From positions 1,364,001 to 1,428,000 of the forward strand of contig JAMYGW020000001.1 of the NCBI GenBank assembly GCA_025617375.2: a DNA stretch of 64,000 nt. Direction: 5' to 3'. Below, piece by piece: positions 32,411-44,816 of the stretch (the stretch's first letter is position 1; each line of letters opens with the position of its first letter). This stretch comes from Acarospora socialis. Its lineage: Eukaryota > Ascomycota > Lecanoromycetes > Acarosporales > Acarosporaceae. The notes under the pieces were generated by a model, which was given only the letters and a program-made list of their open reading frames with translations, was not told the origin of the DNA and made no database searches. The position numbers and the translations under genes were made by a program.

Positions 32411-34812
32411 ATGGCCACGGAAATACCAGAAAAGGCAGCCAAGAGGCGGAAGCTTCAACACAACAGCACAGAAGCTAGTGTAGAGCCGCCAGAGACATCC
32501 TTTACGTCGTCTATAGCCTTTCTGTCCGACACAAGGTAAGCCCAGAAGCTCTATGGATGTCAGTCCCCGCTAATGCTCAGCTCAGAGATCGAGTCAAGCT
32601 CCACTGTTATTGTCTGAAGTGTAAAAACGATCTTGGTCTTGCAGTAAACACCTGGTCGAAGATATCCGCTACACATTACACACCGACCACGCAGTCACGT
32701 GGAGATTTGGATGGTCTGGAGACGGGGCCAAAAGCAACAAAATCGCCTGAAGGCGGTAACTTAGGAGGCTGGTATGAGTCATATCCGTTATTATTGCACA
32801 ACGTCACCGCTAGCGTACATGGACAATGATAGAGCTGGTCCAACTGAATGGGATCAAATCATGGCCGAACGTGTTGACTTTGGCTAATAGCTTCATTACA
32901 GCGTGGTTCAACCGTGTCTCTGCAAGACCTGTCGCGACGTTATAGGAGTTGAATGCAAGGAAGCGCCAGAGGGCAAATCACAGTATCTGTAAGTATTATT
33001 GGTTTCAGCTTCGAGTAGACACAAGCTAGCAAAAGCCGTGACCGGTCATGCGCTCACAGTCACAACGAGACTGTCTTCCTAGCTACCTAATGCGCAGACT
33101 AGAAGAACCACAAGCTGACCAATCATCCGAGTAGGGGTCGCATGTTCTTGAAGCTTCGCAAAATGACGCTCGACAAGTCTCCATCTGGCTTAGCCATTGA
33201 GCCTCAAATCGAGGATACAAAGAATGAGTTTGAGGATGGTTTATACGAAGCGTCACCTTTGCCTAGTCGGACGTCGAGGGTGGGGGATAGCAAAGAGACA
33301 GACTGGGACTCATCACTGTCAGCGGACATGGGGAGGGACGTCACTCGGCTGAAGGCAGTCTCGGCAGAGACGTCCGTGGAGCTTCAAGCACAAAGGAGAG
33401 ATATTGACCGTGTGTCCGCCACCGTGAGAAGGATGGAGAGAGACATCAGCAAAATGAAAGATCTCATGGAGAAAATAAAGTCCGAAGCGATTACCAGGTC
33501 CATCGGTTCCGCCTTATCTCGACGAGAGGGCATGGGGTATCCAGTCGAAGAACTCGAGCTTCTGACTGCCAATATTACCAGTATCGGCGCTAAGGTGAAC
33601 GGGATCGAGGGTCTGAAGTTGGAACTTGAAATGATGAAACGTCGAATCAAGCGCATGGAAGATGCGAACAATGCAACGCAATCAAATTCTGCTCTTGCCG
33701 CTTTTCCTCGGCAAAGTCTACGAGCAACGCCTGTAGCAAGAACTGTACAACCTCCCGAGGACCCATCTCAGCGAAAGCGGACAGAGAGCATACTGCCTCA
33801 TGAAGAGGACGATGAGAGCTATGTTGATCAGCCAGAAACTGGGACCCCGGAAAGTGGACCTGCAGGTCGAAACCTCTCTGCAAGCAGATCGAGTGAAGGT
33901 CTGAGAGAAGACCACCACCGGCCCCGGTCTTCTACCTTAGACGAGCCAATACCGAATGGTGAACGAGTCGAGCCTGATGGTGACAAAGCTGTTGGGTCTG
34001 GACGCGGAGGTTCAGAGGTCCAGAGTGTGGATCCAAACCTCAAGCACACAGTATCGCCAACATTTGTAACCCCAGCAAAGCGTCGTGCGCCAAAAGCGAC
34101 CGAGCAGTTCTTTTCGTATGATGTCCCGGTCATTGATAACTCACAAGATGACGATTACATACCTCACTCTCGATCTACTGTTGTTCGAGGCGCATCGGAC
34201 TCGCCCAGAGCACGCGGACGACCACGCGGACGCGGAAGTGGCAGAAAACCGCGTACTAGCCTGAACGCAAGACAATATGGCACACCTGAATGGGAAAAGC
34301 CCGACTGGGTGGACCAATCCGGCGAAAATGAGAAAGTCACTGGCTCAACTACTGCAAGCAAACGAGGTGGCGGAGTTTCACGTCGAGGTACGGGTGGTGG
34401 GTCATACTCCGAGCCTCGGCGAGCTCAAGCCAAGAGCAATACGGATCGAACGCCATCCCAAGAGGATACGGAGGTGTATCATTTGACACCGAGAAGTGCA
34501 AGAGGTGGCAGTTCAACGATCCGCCCTCGGGATCAGCGTCAGAGAGACTCGGAAGGCTACCTACTGACCGCGAAAGGCACTCGAGATGGACGAAGCAAGT
34601 TTTGGAAGGACGTTGGGGCAGGCTTGAAACCGAATCCTAATTTCTCGGATGATACGAGGGCCGCCAATTCTAGCCGGCATGCGAAAATCATGCAACAGAT
34701 CTTTCCTGACGGAGTGGAAGAGGGCAAACGAAGGTCAAACTTGGCGCAGCAGCTGTTCTCAAAAGACAAAATTAGTGACGGAACGGCTGGAGATGGGGAC
34801 AAGGAGAAGTAG
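32411..34812 (+). CDS. Yippee/Mis18-like zinc-binding protein with coiled coil and AT-hook
   Basis: Four exons (32411-32535, 32586-32771, 32902-32988, 33135-34812) close in phase and give 691 residues. A basic start (EKAAKRRKLQ) precedes two CxxC knuckles, at residues 51-54 (CLKC) and 111-114 (CKTC), about 60 apart. They lie within text of Yippee/Mis18 style (KNDLGLAVNTWSKI and GVECKEAPEGKSQYLGRMFLKL). Mis18-type proteins license CENP-A loading at centromeres; this link is inferred from the fold pattern. Residues of about 190-300 are heptad-like coiled coil (VSATVRRMERDISKMKDLMEKI). The rest is disordered with an AT-hook (RGRPRGRGSGRKPR), suggesting binding to AT-rich DNA. The C-terminal segment (about 620-675: SKFWKDVGAGLKPN...SNLAQQLF) looks like a conserved short motif. 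Introns 2 and 3 are long (130 and 146 bases). Confidence 0.7.
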
Positions 34813-35175
34813 GACAAACCTGGCTCGGTCTGGATAGAGCTGAGCTCGCCGATCATCACGGGTAGCTATTGGCATAGGGCCAGTTGCGCGCGCACAATCA
34901 CATCTACTTCAGTCCTGGTACTGAACTGGTTATGTCCAGTTCTTCTAACTTGTCAATGACGATGCTTGGTGTACTGTAAATGTTGAACCTGACCTAAGCC
35001 GTGATAAGAAAAGGGACATCCTCGGAGCGAATTTGGTGCGGAGACTGGCCAGCACCGGCGCACAACCTAACGGCCGCTAAACATTACCCGCTTCTTCCAC
35101 AAATAACACAATCACAAACACAACACATAACTTTTCAAACACAAGAAATTGAGATCGAGCGCAACGGATTCCAAA
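34813..35175. other. Short intergenic interval
   Basis: Nothing recognised apart from promoter sequence; a CA-rich stretch (cacaatcacaaacacaacacataac) lies just before the next gene. Confidence 0.4.
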
Positions 35176-37443
35176 ATGAAGCGTAAAGCGCAAGAATCTG
35201 CAGAGACGACAGTGATAGATGCAACGCCCTCGAAGAAGCGTGCATTGTTGAAAAAGGATGCACAGGCCGACTTTCGCAAAGGGCTGTTTGATAGCTCCGT
35301 GCGGAGTGATTACACTCAACAATATGCCAATTCGAAGCCGTAAGCAAACAACAATGTCTTAACGTATACCAAAATATCAATTGACTATTTTGAAAGATAC
35401 AAACATGGCGTGATCGGCGAATTGATCGATCCCGCCCTTCTCCGCGCGGTGCGGACGGAAATCCAAGGAAATCTATCCTTCACGCCCAAGGAGACGGACA
35501 TCTACAAGATCCATCAGTCCGGCGACTTGGCCAACCTCGACGGGCTCGAGGACTCTTCTTTGAAACTTCTCCCTTCCCTCCTCAAGTTGAGAGATGCGCT
35601 CTACTCCTCCGCGTTCAGGGAGTATCTCTCGGCCGTCACTGACTCAGGCCCTCTGTCTGGGAAGAAGACGGACATGGCAATCAATGTGTACACGCCTGGA
35701 TGCCACTTGCTCTGTCACGACGACGTCATCGGCAGCAGGAGGGTGAGTTACATCCTCTACCTGACCGATCCGGATCGCCCTTGGAAGCCGGAGTGGGGCG
35801 GCGCGTTGCGTCTTTATCCAACGCAGACTTTCACAGGCGCCGATGGGCAGCCGACCAAGACGCCGAGTCCGGACTTTAGCGTCTCCATACCGCCAGCTTT
35901 TAACCAATTGAGCTTCTTCGCAGTCCAACCTGGTGAGAGTTTCCATGACGTCGAGGAAGTGTACGCGAGGAGTGAGGGTGAAAGGGAGGAGGACGATGGA
36001 GGCAGAGTTAGGATGGCGATCAGTGGGTGGTATCATATACCGCAGGAAGGAGAAGATGGATATGAAGAAGGCTTGGAAGAGAGGCTGGCTGAGAAGAGCA
36101 GCCTCGTACAGTTACAGGGCAAAGCGGACCGATTCGACTTTCCTGAGTCGAGAGTGAGATATTATGACAAGGATGCCGCCGCTGGGAAGGATGCAGATAG
36201 CGCAAACGGCAAAGGGAAGCAGCCACAGCAGGAAGCGGATGACGACGACGAGCCAACGGAGCAAGAGCTGGACTTTCTGCTCAAATACCTGACACCCACA
36301 TATCTCACGCCCGACACACTAGCCGAGCTGTCCGAACTTTTCGCCGACGAGTCTTCCCTCCGCCTAGATAGCTTTCTCTCGGAAAAGTTCTCCACCCGAC
36401 TCCAGCAGTACCTCGAAGCCCAAGAATCCCAATCCCTCCCACCTTCGTCCACCGAGATCGAAAAGCAAACAGACTGGCGCGTCGCAAGACCACCACACAA
36501 ACACCGCTTCTTATACCAACAACCTCGAGACGTCGACCCCATCTCGCACGCTGGCCCAACTTCGGCCTCAGCCTCAACTTCGACCTCAACTCCGACGGTA
36601 ATCTCACCACTCCAAGAACTGACAGAAACCCTCCTCCCCTCACGCGCGTTCCGGAAATGGCTCGCCAAAGCCACCGGTCTGAGATTGACGAGTTACGACG
36701 TGATGGCAAGGAGATTCCGACGAGGGTTGGATTATACACTTGCAACAGGCTACGAGGAAGAGAGTTCGAGACTGGAAATCACATTAGGCATCACGCCGAC
36801 ATCTGGATGGGGCGACGAGGAGGACGACAACGGCGTCAACGAAAACACACAGACCACCGAGGATAGCGGCGAGACGTCGAGTCCAAACAAGAAGCCCGAC
36901 GACGAAGCCGACACCGACGCACCTGACGTCAAGGCCAACGCCGGTACCGCACCTCTCGTATCTGTCGGCGGCTACGAAGTCTACATGGCCGGCGACGACT
37001 CCGACTCCGATTCCGACGGTGACAACGGCTCCGACCACGGCGTCACCATCCCGCCCTCCACATCCAAACCCAAGAAAACTAAGAAGGCGGATCCGGCAAT
37101 CTACAAGTCCGGCACCAACGACGCCGACGACGAAGATGATGGGGTGTTGTTCAGCATGCCGGCGGGCTGGAATCGGTTGAGTGTTGTTTTGCGGGACCGG
37201 GGTGTGTTGCGGTTCGTCAAGTTCGTGAGTCAGGCTGCGAAGGGGGATCGGTGGGATTTGGTGGGTGGGTTTGGGGTTGAAGATGACGTCGGGGATGAGG
37301 ACGATGTGGGTGAAGGGGATGGGAGTGGGGTGAGGGACAGAGGGCTTACGGGGCCGGCGCGGGGAGTAGGGGTGGTAGACGATGAGAGTGAGAGTGAGAG
37401 TGAAGCCGACGAGGAGGACGATAGCAGTAGTGACGACGACTAG
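35176..37443 (+). CDS. TPA1/OFD1-type prolyl 3,4-dihydroxylase
   Basis: Exons 35176-35339 and 35397-37443 around a 57-base intron give 736 residues, and the junction yields the family phrase NSKPYKHGVIGELIDP. This Fe(II)/2-oxoglutarate oxygenase hydroxylates a proline of ribosomal protein uS12 (Tpa1 of yeast) and, as Ofd1 of fission yeast, links oxygen to SREBP turnover. The first double-stranded beta-helix domain holds the iron ligands: His162 and Asp164 (CHDDVIG) and His238 (ESFHDVEEVY). The 2-oxoglutarate-binding Arg is in RMAISGWYH. A second, non-catalytic helix domain occupies the C-terminal half (about 400-650). Acidic low-complexity inserts occur near 485-560 and at the end (DDSSSDDD). 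Action is expected in nucleus and cytosol. Confidence 0.9.
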
Positions 37444-40400
37444 CTCGTTCCTTTCCTTTCGAATCGAAATCAAATGTCCAGGTCTACAGCCAGGCCTGCC
37501 AAGACAGAATGCGAGTCGACTTTCCCTTCGCACCGAACACTCAGGCCTCTTACCCGGTATTTGGATTGGATTCGAGTTGTCATATCTCACATCGGGTGCG
37601 CGTACAATTTCCCTTACTGCTGTCTGTGCGGTCTGTGCCTTGCCTTGCCCTTACCTGGCCGTCGGTATCATGCCGCTCCCCGGTACGAGGAAGTATACCC
37701 GACCCTGATACCCCGTAAAGCCCTTCGTAGAACACCCCGCCTGGACCTTTACCTCGCCTACTGTACCCGCATCCTGTCCGGCGCCATGAAAGCAATGAGC
37801 TAGGGTATCTACGGGACGGTTATATCCGTACCGTTATGTATATGTATCCGTACTCTGTAAGGTAGAGGCTGGTAACACGCCCCACCAACAGAATTCATGA
37901 TGTGGAGGGTTGGGTGGTGGTGGTGAGCTTGAATCTGGATCGGCGCTCGGGTGCTGAGAATTCTGTTCTTTGTGGAGGAGTGGAGGGGAGGAAAAGCAAG
38001 GTGCGAGATATCTTGGCGCGAGTTTCGGTTGGGGGAGTGGAGAGATGGGGCTTGGTTTGGGTCGTCTTGGAGTGCAGAGATGGCGTTTGGTCAAAACCGG
38101 GGGAGCAGATGGAGGTAGCGAGGCGTGGCGTCGCTGGTGGCTGGCTGGGTGCGGTGCGGGTGGTGGGGAAGGAGAGTCTGCTGTGTTGGGGTTGGCGATC
38201 AAGCTTCGTAGCCCACATATGTTCTTGCCTCTGAGACAGACGATGCAGATATTGACCAGCGACGTATTGCCGAAGCCGGTAAGGGTTGGAACGGTGCGTT
38301 AAGTTGTTGACTGTTGAGTCGACAACGTGATAGTTTATAGCTAAGAAGTCGTCGAGTGTTACGACGAGATTGGCTACTTGAAATATCAAGTGTTGTAACG
38401 CCTGCCGGCGAAAAAGACTGTCTGGAGAAGTAGAAGTGACCGTTGATTGATGTACGAGGATAGTGGGCCAGGAAGACAGACGTGAATACTTCGGAGTGGT
38501 CTTGAGAGTCTCGAGTGCTGACTTGCAAGGGATGTGCATCCACCTGATGTCCTGGTCGAGAACCCACCATCATGGGGCATGCAGACTGGTCCAGCACGCA
38601 GAACGCTCGCTCGTATATTGTCCGAAGTGACGACGGTGTGGTACCTCGATTGGCGAGGAGCTCGACTTTGAGTTCTCATGATTAGCAGGTCGTTTGTGGC
38701 CGACAATCGCTATTTTTCGCCTTTCGCTGCACACACACCTAGGTCACATTCTTGACCTTGCATAACATATGTACAGATATGCGGAGTACCTCGAGTGCAA
38801 TGTGAGATGTCGGATGCAAGCACCGTACCGAGTTCTCTGACAATGGAGATTGAAGTGCGAAGGGGAAGAAAAAGAAAAATAAGGAAAATTAGAGAGTGAG
38901 GCAGAGGAAACAGAGAGATATATGGATCAAAATAGAGATGGAGGCACACAGCATACGGAGAAGGACACATGCCGTCGGTGATACAGCGTGCGCCTTCAAA
39001 CACGCACCCACACATCGTTGGATGCCAGACGCGTGTGCGTGATGGAATTGAGGAGGGCAGGTCCTCCTATCGGGCAGGTCTGGCGCGGCTGCAGACATAT
39101 TGTGGTAGTACTCGATAGATCGTCAGACGTCGCACTTGATCATTGAGCTTTCTCTGTGCATCGCGGCTTCTTGAAGGTCACAACCCGGGTTCCCGGTATC
39201 GGGGGACCGCCTGAACCGTAAACTTCCCTTCTGTTCGAGTGGATCTCCTTTCTGTTCTGATTCTGAAGCATCTCGATCGAGTGGTCGAGCTTTCTTCCGT
39301 GCTTGCCCGACTGCATTTGTCGGGTGCTGTTGGAGACGAGGGACGATGCGCTGCGAGAGGAGCGGTAAGTTTAGGCGACTCCACTGTGCTTGTCACATGA
39401 CAGAGGCGTGGGGCTGTCCTCTTGCGAGTAAGGTATTTGTTTGAGGTAGAAGACTTTTCCGAGTGTCTTGTACGGTAACTCGTATATTCTTCGTATCTTA
39501 CCTACTCAGAATCTGACTGATTATTACCTTCTTATAGCTGTTGAAAGATTCGAGTTCAAGTTGCGGAAATAAAAGGAGAGTTCTTTTGACAGCGGATAAG
39601 TTACGGACAGAGTACAAGCCCCTGTAACAGAAAACGCGCAACTGACGGCAAGGTCGGCGGGAAAGATCTGTGTGAATCTTACAGAGTAAAGCTTCATTAG
39701 AGTAAGAATAGATGAGAGATGATTCCAAAAAAATACATATACAAGAAGTCTTTACTTTGGTCTGTAAGTTACATATTTATCTCAAATCAAAAAGAGGAAA
39801 AAGCAAAGTGCACGCCTAGGTAGTGTTAGAAGGTGTCTGCTTCCAACGTTGCCGCTCTCTGCCTCTGCCTCTCTACGGAGTACTTGTGTACCTCTGCCTC
39901 ATCTGAAACAAAAGGCAGAAGCGGCTTCGAGTGGACGATAATCCCGGACTCGACCACGCGACGGAAGAACACGAGTTTGCTGCGAGTGATTCTTTACCTT
40001 ACACACACATACATTTAGCTGATGCAGGGAATCGGGGTTCCGCCACCAAAGTCTAAATGGTACGTGTATTATTACTTGGACAAGGGTAAGGTATGGTATT
40101 ATTCTCTCACATACATGTGCCGTGCCGTGCCGTGTGCCAGATCTCTACCTACCTAAGGTATCTTCCCTTCTTCGTGCCTTACTATTATTTCAATTGCGGG
40201 AACAACCCATCTCTCGATCCACGGTTCGAGCCTTTCAGTTGTACTCCGTAGATACTCATAAGCCGGAAAGTTGTCGAATGAATGAATGAATGATGACTAG
40301 GAAGATTGTACGAGTACTTTTAGTTGTGTGATGATCTCATTGAGCTGGGTACCATATTTGATTATTATCACAATACAGCTTAGTCCGTTGTGCATTTGCA

Positions 40401-41959
40401 TCATAAAATATCCACCATCCTGGAGATCGAGTATATTATTATCAGGAGTTCTGTCACTGTCCTTCCTGTACCGACACACTCGTACAGGAGTACTCGTACT
40501 GGAGTCAGTCGGTAGGTAGGTATTTGAGTCAGGTCAAGCCAATCAGGGCAATACTATGACAATCAAGTCAAATGCGTGTGATGAAGATGCTGTTGAATGC
40601 AAGGACAACCGATGCAGATGATCCAGGGCTGCCTACACTCATATGGATGAGTACCTACAAATTACCTTTTACCTTCCTCGCCTTATGTGTACTTGCCTTA
40701 CTCGAACGCTACAAAGTACAGTAACGTAACTAACTAGCACGAGTCTCTCTGTGGTTTGTATGAGGTATGTTATTATGGTAATCTACCGGACTCTTCTGAC
40801 GGGAATACTTCCGTCTCGTTGCGACCAGCTTGCGACTCCACTCCTTTGACCAAAGAACCATTACATTACTACGACGACATTCAGCCGGTGTTGAAATCAG
40901 TCATCTAGCCTTATGTTCAGAAGAACTCGAAGCGGTCCTTCAAACTGAACCGTTACCTGACGATCCAGCAAGTACCCATAAACCTAGATAAGAGAGAGAG
41001 ACAGAGTTTCGTGGGCGTGAGTTGTGTAACGGCTGGTCACCGGAGCTGGCTTGGTTCACTGCTGGGTACCTACTGCTGGCTTTGCTGTCGCCGGACCGGA
41101 CCATGAGCAGCAGCAGAGCAAAGAGAGCTATTCGTAGCTAGAACTGGTCACAGCTCTCCCCGCACATTGTTTGAGGATACGCACACCACCCCATCATTAT
41201 CCGTCGCTGTCGTTTCTTCGAAGGGGAACCCGCACGCATCTCTCGTCGGGTCCGGACGCTGCTCGTCCAGCCTCAAACGGCTTCGATCTCTATCGCAATT
41301 GACTTTGAATAATTTCTGGACAATTGGATTGATGGGAAGTTGTTGCAAGAATTCAGGATATCCATATCCATATCCATCTTTACCTAGATCCCGAGTCCGT
41401 ATCATTATGGGGAGTTGAGTGCTGGTTCCGCCGCCCAACCACCAAGGTCAGTCGGAAGCGCAATAGTGAGGATATGCTCAGTCTGACAACTGATAGCTTG
41501 CGTGCGAACCAAACCTATTTTGAACATACGTAGATTCTCAGGATACTTGATTGGTTTGGTCAATCAGTGTATGGATTGAGACTGGAAGCCTGGGATAATT
41601 CGCTATTTGGCGGACTGTTGCGCAAGATCGCCAGTCGTTGCCTACCATCGCCCCGACGACATCATAACCAACCCCCCCGTCACCTCGCATCATCCGGCAT
41701 CACACCCTCTGTCAAACCTTTCACTTTCCACCTTCTGCGCACGCAGCCTGTCCACATCTCACGTTGCAACAGCACATTGGTATCACCCATTCTCATCTGG
41801 AAGACCATTTACCTTCTTCATCTTCACTGTTCCCTTCATCTCAAGCTCGCTGTTGCTTGCGATTGAGATCACAGACACGTGGCTTGGTGAGCTAGACGCA
41901 TATTCAGACCGTTTTCGCACGTGTTTTGACGCATCGTTAGCCTTCAAGCAGCATCCGAG
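37444..41959. other. 4.5-kb non-coding interval and long 5' region of the bHLH gene
   Basis: No gene could be supported. It has pyrimidine-rich and AT-rich stretches, a short gaat microsatellite near 40277-40290, a gccgt repeat near 40118-40132 and small open frames without features. Such large gaps commonly precede developmental regulators in ascomycetes, so much of it may be promoter and 5' leader of the bHLH gene. A minus-strand frame at 37895-38539 begins with ATG (214 codons) but is low-complexity without a domain. Confidence 0.45.
41876..41923. promoter_or_regulatory. Two CACGTG E-boxes just before the bHLH start codon
   Basis: CACGTG occurs at 41876-41881 and 41918-41923, 84 and 42 bases before the ATG of a bHLH regulator. 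bHLH dimers commonly bind CACGTG, so self-regulation is possible. They may lie in transcribed leader. Confidence 0.35.
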
Positions 41960-43683
41960 ATGTCAACCATCAACATGGACGCTGTGGCTTCCACCCGTCC
42001 TTGGGAAGCGATCACCTCGTCGCCGATGGCTTCGGCCACGCCAAATGGGCAGCCGCAGCTCCCTTCGATTAGTGCGATGACTGCAGGCGTCACAGCTTCG
42101 GGGCAAGAGCAATCTCCAAGCTACGCATTGAGTAGCAATGCTCAGGAGCGCGATTCGGGCAACTGGTCCATGCCTCCCAGTACTCGTAAGTTTGCTTTCC
42201 AGTCATTCACTTGATTCCCTCTTTGTTGCGCGAGCGATAGGCTGCTCTTCACCTGTTCACCTGGGCTTGAGACCTGCTATTCTTGACTGAAGCTAACCAC
42301 CGCTATAGGTTCGTCGGCCTACTCCAGCGGCACGAATGGCTACCAACATCTGCCAACCTTGAATTCTTCGCCGACGTCGCCAAGCCGTTTCTCTGCTAGC
42401 GGTCGTGTTAATCGATCACCCTATTCCAACTCGGGTTCCTCGGTGGTGCCGTCGCCACGTTACGCTCATGAGAATCCTGGCGCTAAACTCCACTGTCTCA
42501 CCCAAGCTTACGATGCCAAAGTCATCACGGATGCAGCTCCTCTAGATTCACGTCGTAGCAGCGTCGATAGTCGGATGAATCAAGGGCTCCACGCATTGGC
42601 TCTCGCTCCTTCATCCCCTTATGGCAGCACCAATGCATCTCAGACATCCATCGTCTCGAGCCTGCAACGCGAACGTGGCATTCCAGGCGCAGGTGGGAAC
42701 CGTAATTCTCGTCACTCCAATCCGCCACCGCTCTCGCCCCTTGGTCCAAGATCGAACTCCGGAGAGTATCGTACCGGTCGTGTTGCTCCGCCGATCAGTT
42801 CGAATCCGCGTTCGGATATCTACAACGCTGCGCATCCGACCGCCGGTCAGCCGTACGCTTTCCCTGACCCTGAGTTTGTCCCGAGATCCAGTGGCAGCGG
42901 AGAGGAGGAGAGGAATGCGTCGGCGCAATTCTCCCGTCGTGGGAGCCTGGCGACGTCTGTCACCAGCAGCATCTATACGAATGACTCTCGCCTGCCAGCC
43001 GGTCAGAGGAGGCTCGAAGACGGTACGAAGTCAGTTCAAGACCCGTCGAAGAAGGTAGCTAATCGCCAGTACCAGAAATGCCAGGGACGCACCACCATTC
43101 GTTACAGCATCGACAGGTCAGCAATCTCATGGGTGATAATGAAGCCACGAACGGAAACATGCCTTATAGCCGCACTCCGGAATTACGAGTCAGCCATAAG
43201 ATTGCCGAGCGCAAACGTCGGTCCGAGATGAAAGATTTGTTCGAGAATCTTCGTCAGCTGTTGCCGTCGCATCAAGGAGCTAAGTCGAGTAAATGGGAAA
43301 TCCTCACTAAGGGTAATTATAACTTTTCTAACCTTCATGCTTTCTGAAAAGGTCAAAATTCAATAATCATGACAGCATCCGATTACATCCGTCTCCTCGA
43401 TGAGAACTGCCGCGCGTGTCGACACGAGAACAAACAACTCCGCAATGAAGTTCACTTGCTTCACAAGGAGAACGACGAGATGCGTAACGAGCTCACTCGG
43501 ATGCATCATGAGCTCCAGCGCCAACAGCAAGGTCAGGCGTATGCAGCACAGCCGCGATACAACGGTTCCATCTCCTCGCACATGGCTCAAGATGCTCATC
43601 ATCCGCTTCCGCCGATCATGAACGGCGCTCCGGCTCCGACTTCGATGCAAGGCGTCCAGTACTCGAACGAACAGCAACGCTAG
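41960..43683 (+). CDS. bHLH transcription factor
   Basis: Four exons (41960-42185, 42309-43022, 43070-43312, 43376-43683) give 496 residues with every phase closing. The first 340 residues are Ser/Pro/Asn-rich and disordered, typical of a fungal activation or regulatory region. The bHLH domain (about 350-410) has the basic helix [15 protein letters not shown], with the His, Glu and Arg residues that contact E-boxes, then [10 protein letters not shown], a loop ([10 protein letters not shown]) and helix 2 ([16 protein letters not shown]). Placing the last intron to end at 43375 rather than 43351 gives the normal WEILTKASDYI helix. A leucine-rich coiled coil ([18 protein letters not shown]) continues helix 2, suggesting bHLH-zipper dimerisation. 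The family resembles the Esc1-type of fission yeast. Targets are not deducible. Confidence 0.88.
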
Positions 43684-44816
43684 TAAGAACATGATCTGAA
43701 ATGGATGACTTCAGGTTGCATGACTCTTTTCGTCCCCTCCTTTCAAGAGCTTCTAATTGTCCCATGATTTACAATGTACCAAAGCAAAAGTTTCTTCTTA
43801 TCTCGTGCGAGCGCACCGGGTCAGGAAGGTTTAGTCTACCCTACGACCTCTGTCTCGCAAACGCTGGGTCTGTCATGTCTAGTCACGGAGGCTGGATCAC
43901 GTGTAACGGTGGATAGGCGGAATGGTATCGGAGTCGATATGGGCAAACTGGCTGTCTGATTGTGCTTATAGAATACCCCCAACACCGCGATCCCTTGTGG
44001 TTCTCATCACCCGTTGTGCACTGTTTCTTTCTTTGCTTCTCTCTTCTACTCGATACGAGGTGGTAGCCAGGAATGTCTGGCTCTCTCGCACCCGTCTTGC
44101 GTGCCTTGATCTTGAGTACTTGAATCTCTGTCCCTCTCCACATTCGTCTGGTCCTGTCAGCACGTCTTCTTCGGGAGGTTGGGAAGATGACTATGCAATG
44201 GAAGGACGAATGGCTACTCGATCCTAGCATGGCGAATGTTTTCCAATGTCTCAATTTCGGTTCTCTTTGCCTCTGTCGGGTGTCTAGACCCGGAGATGAG
44301 GGTCTTTGCGAGGACAGAGCCTCACCGGCGAGGGTGTGAGGTTACGAATCCTTGTATGTAGATGATCCCACAAATCCAAATAGATTTCTTACCTTAAGAC
44401 GCCCTTTGCACAATAATTTATCGGCAAAGACAACAGATTCCACATGTGTGAATGTACTAGCCCTCTCGAGGGCCAGCCTCGGGACATCTCCAGCCTAGCG
44501 CGTCCGCATGTTCTTATCGATAGCCAATCCATTGGCCGTCCTCCTATCAACGTCCCTACTACGCGCAGCAAATGCTATTCCTACGTCCTAGAAACCAGAA
44601 GATTCCCAAGAAACTATCATTCGGTCTCAGTATGGCTCTTCCTCCCAATGTTCGGACTTGGGGAATATTCATTGACGATCAATTGAAGAATTCATCGGCT
44701 CCAGCGCTGGCCGACCGTGTAGATATCGGAGCGCAGCAGCAGCCATAGCAGCAACAACGCGAGGACCGAGGACGATTGGCCGTAATAGTGTGAAGAACCG
44801 CAATCACGTCGCCAAC
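43684..44816. other. Intergenic interval, no gene seen
   Basis: 3' flank of the bHLH gene and 5' region of the aldolase gene. Several small open frames (for example 43922-44227) show nothing recognisable. Confidence 0.4.

Noticed and set aside
36784-37590. 268-codon minus-strand open frame
   Set aside because: It is a shadow of the acidic GAC/GAA-rich end of the prolyl hydroxylase gene.
37895-38539. 214-codon minus-strand frame starting with ATG
   Set aside because: Low-complexity Ser/Thr/Pro composition, no domain, no splice context and no neighbour support; cannot be separated from chance.
41607-42080. 157-codon frame overlapping the bHLH start
   Set aside because: No ATG start and out of phase with the bHLH exon; it is more likely leader sequence.
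43313-43351. 39-base intron in the bHLH gene
   Set aside because: It is very short and inserts extra residues in helix 2. The acceptor at 43375 gives a normal bHLH helix.
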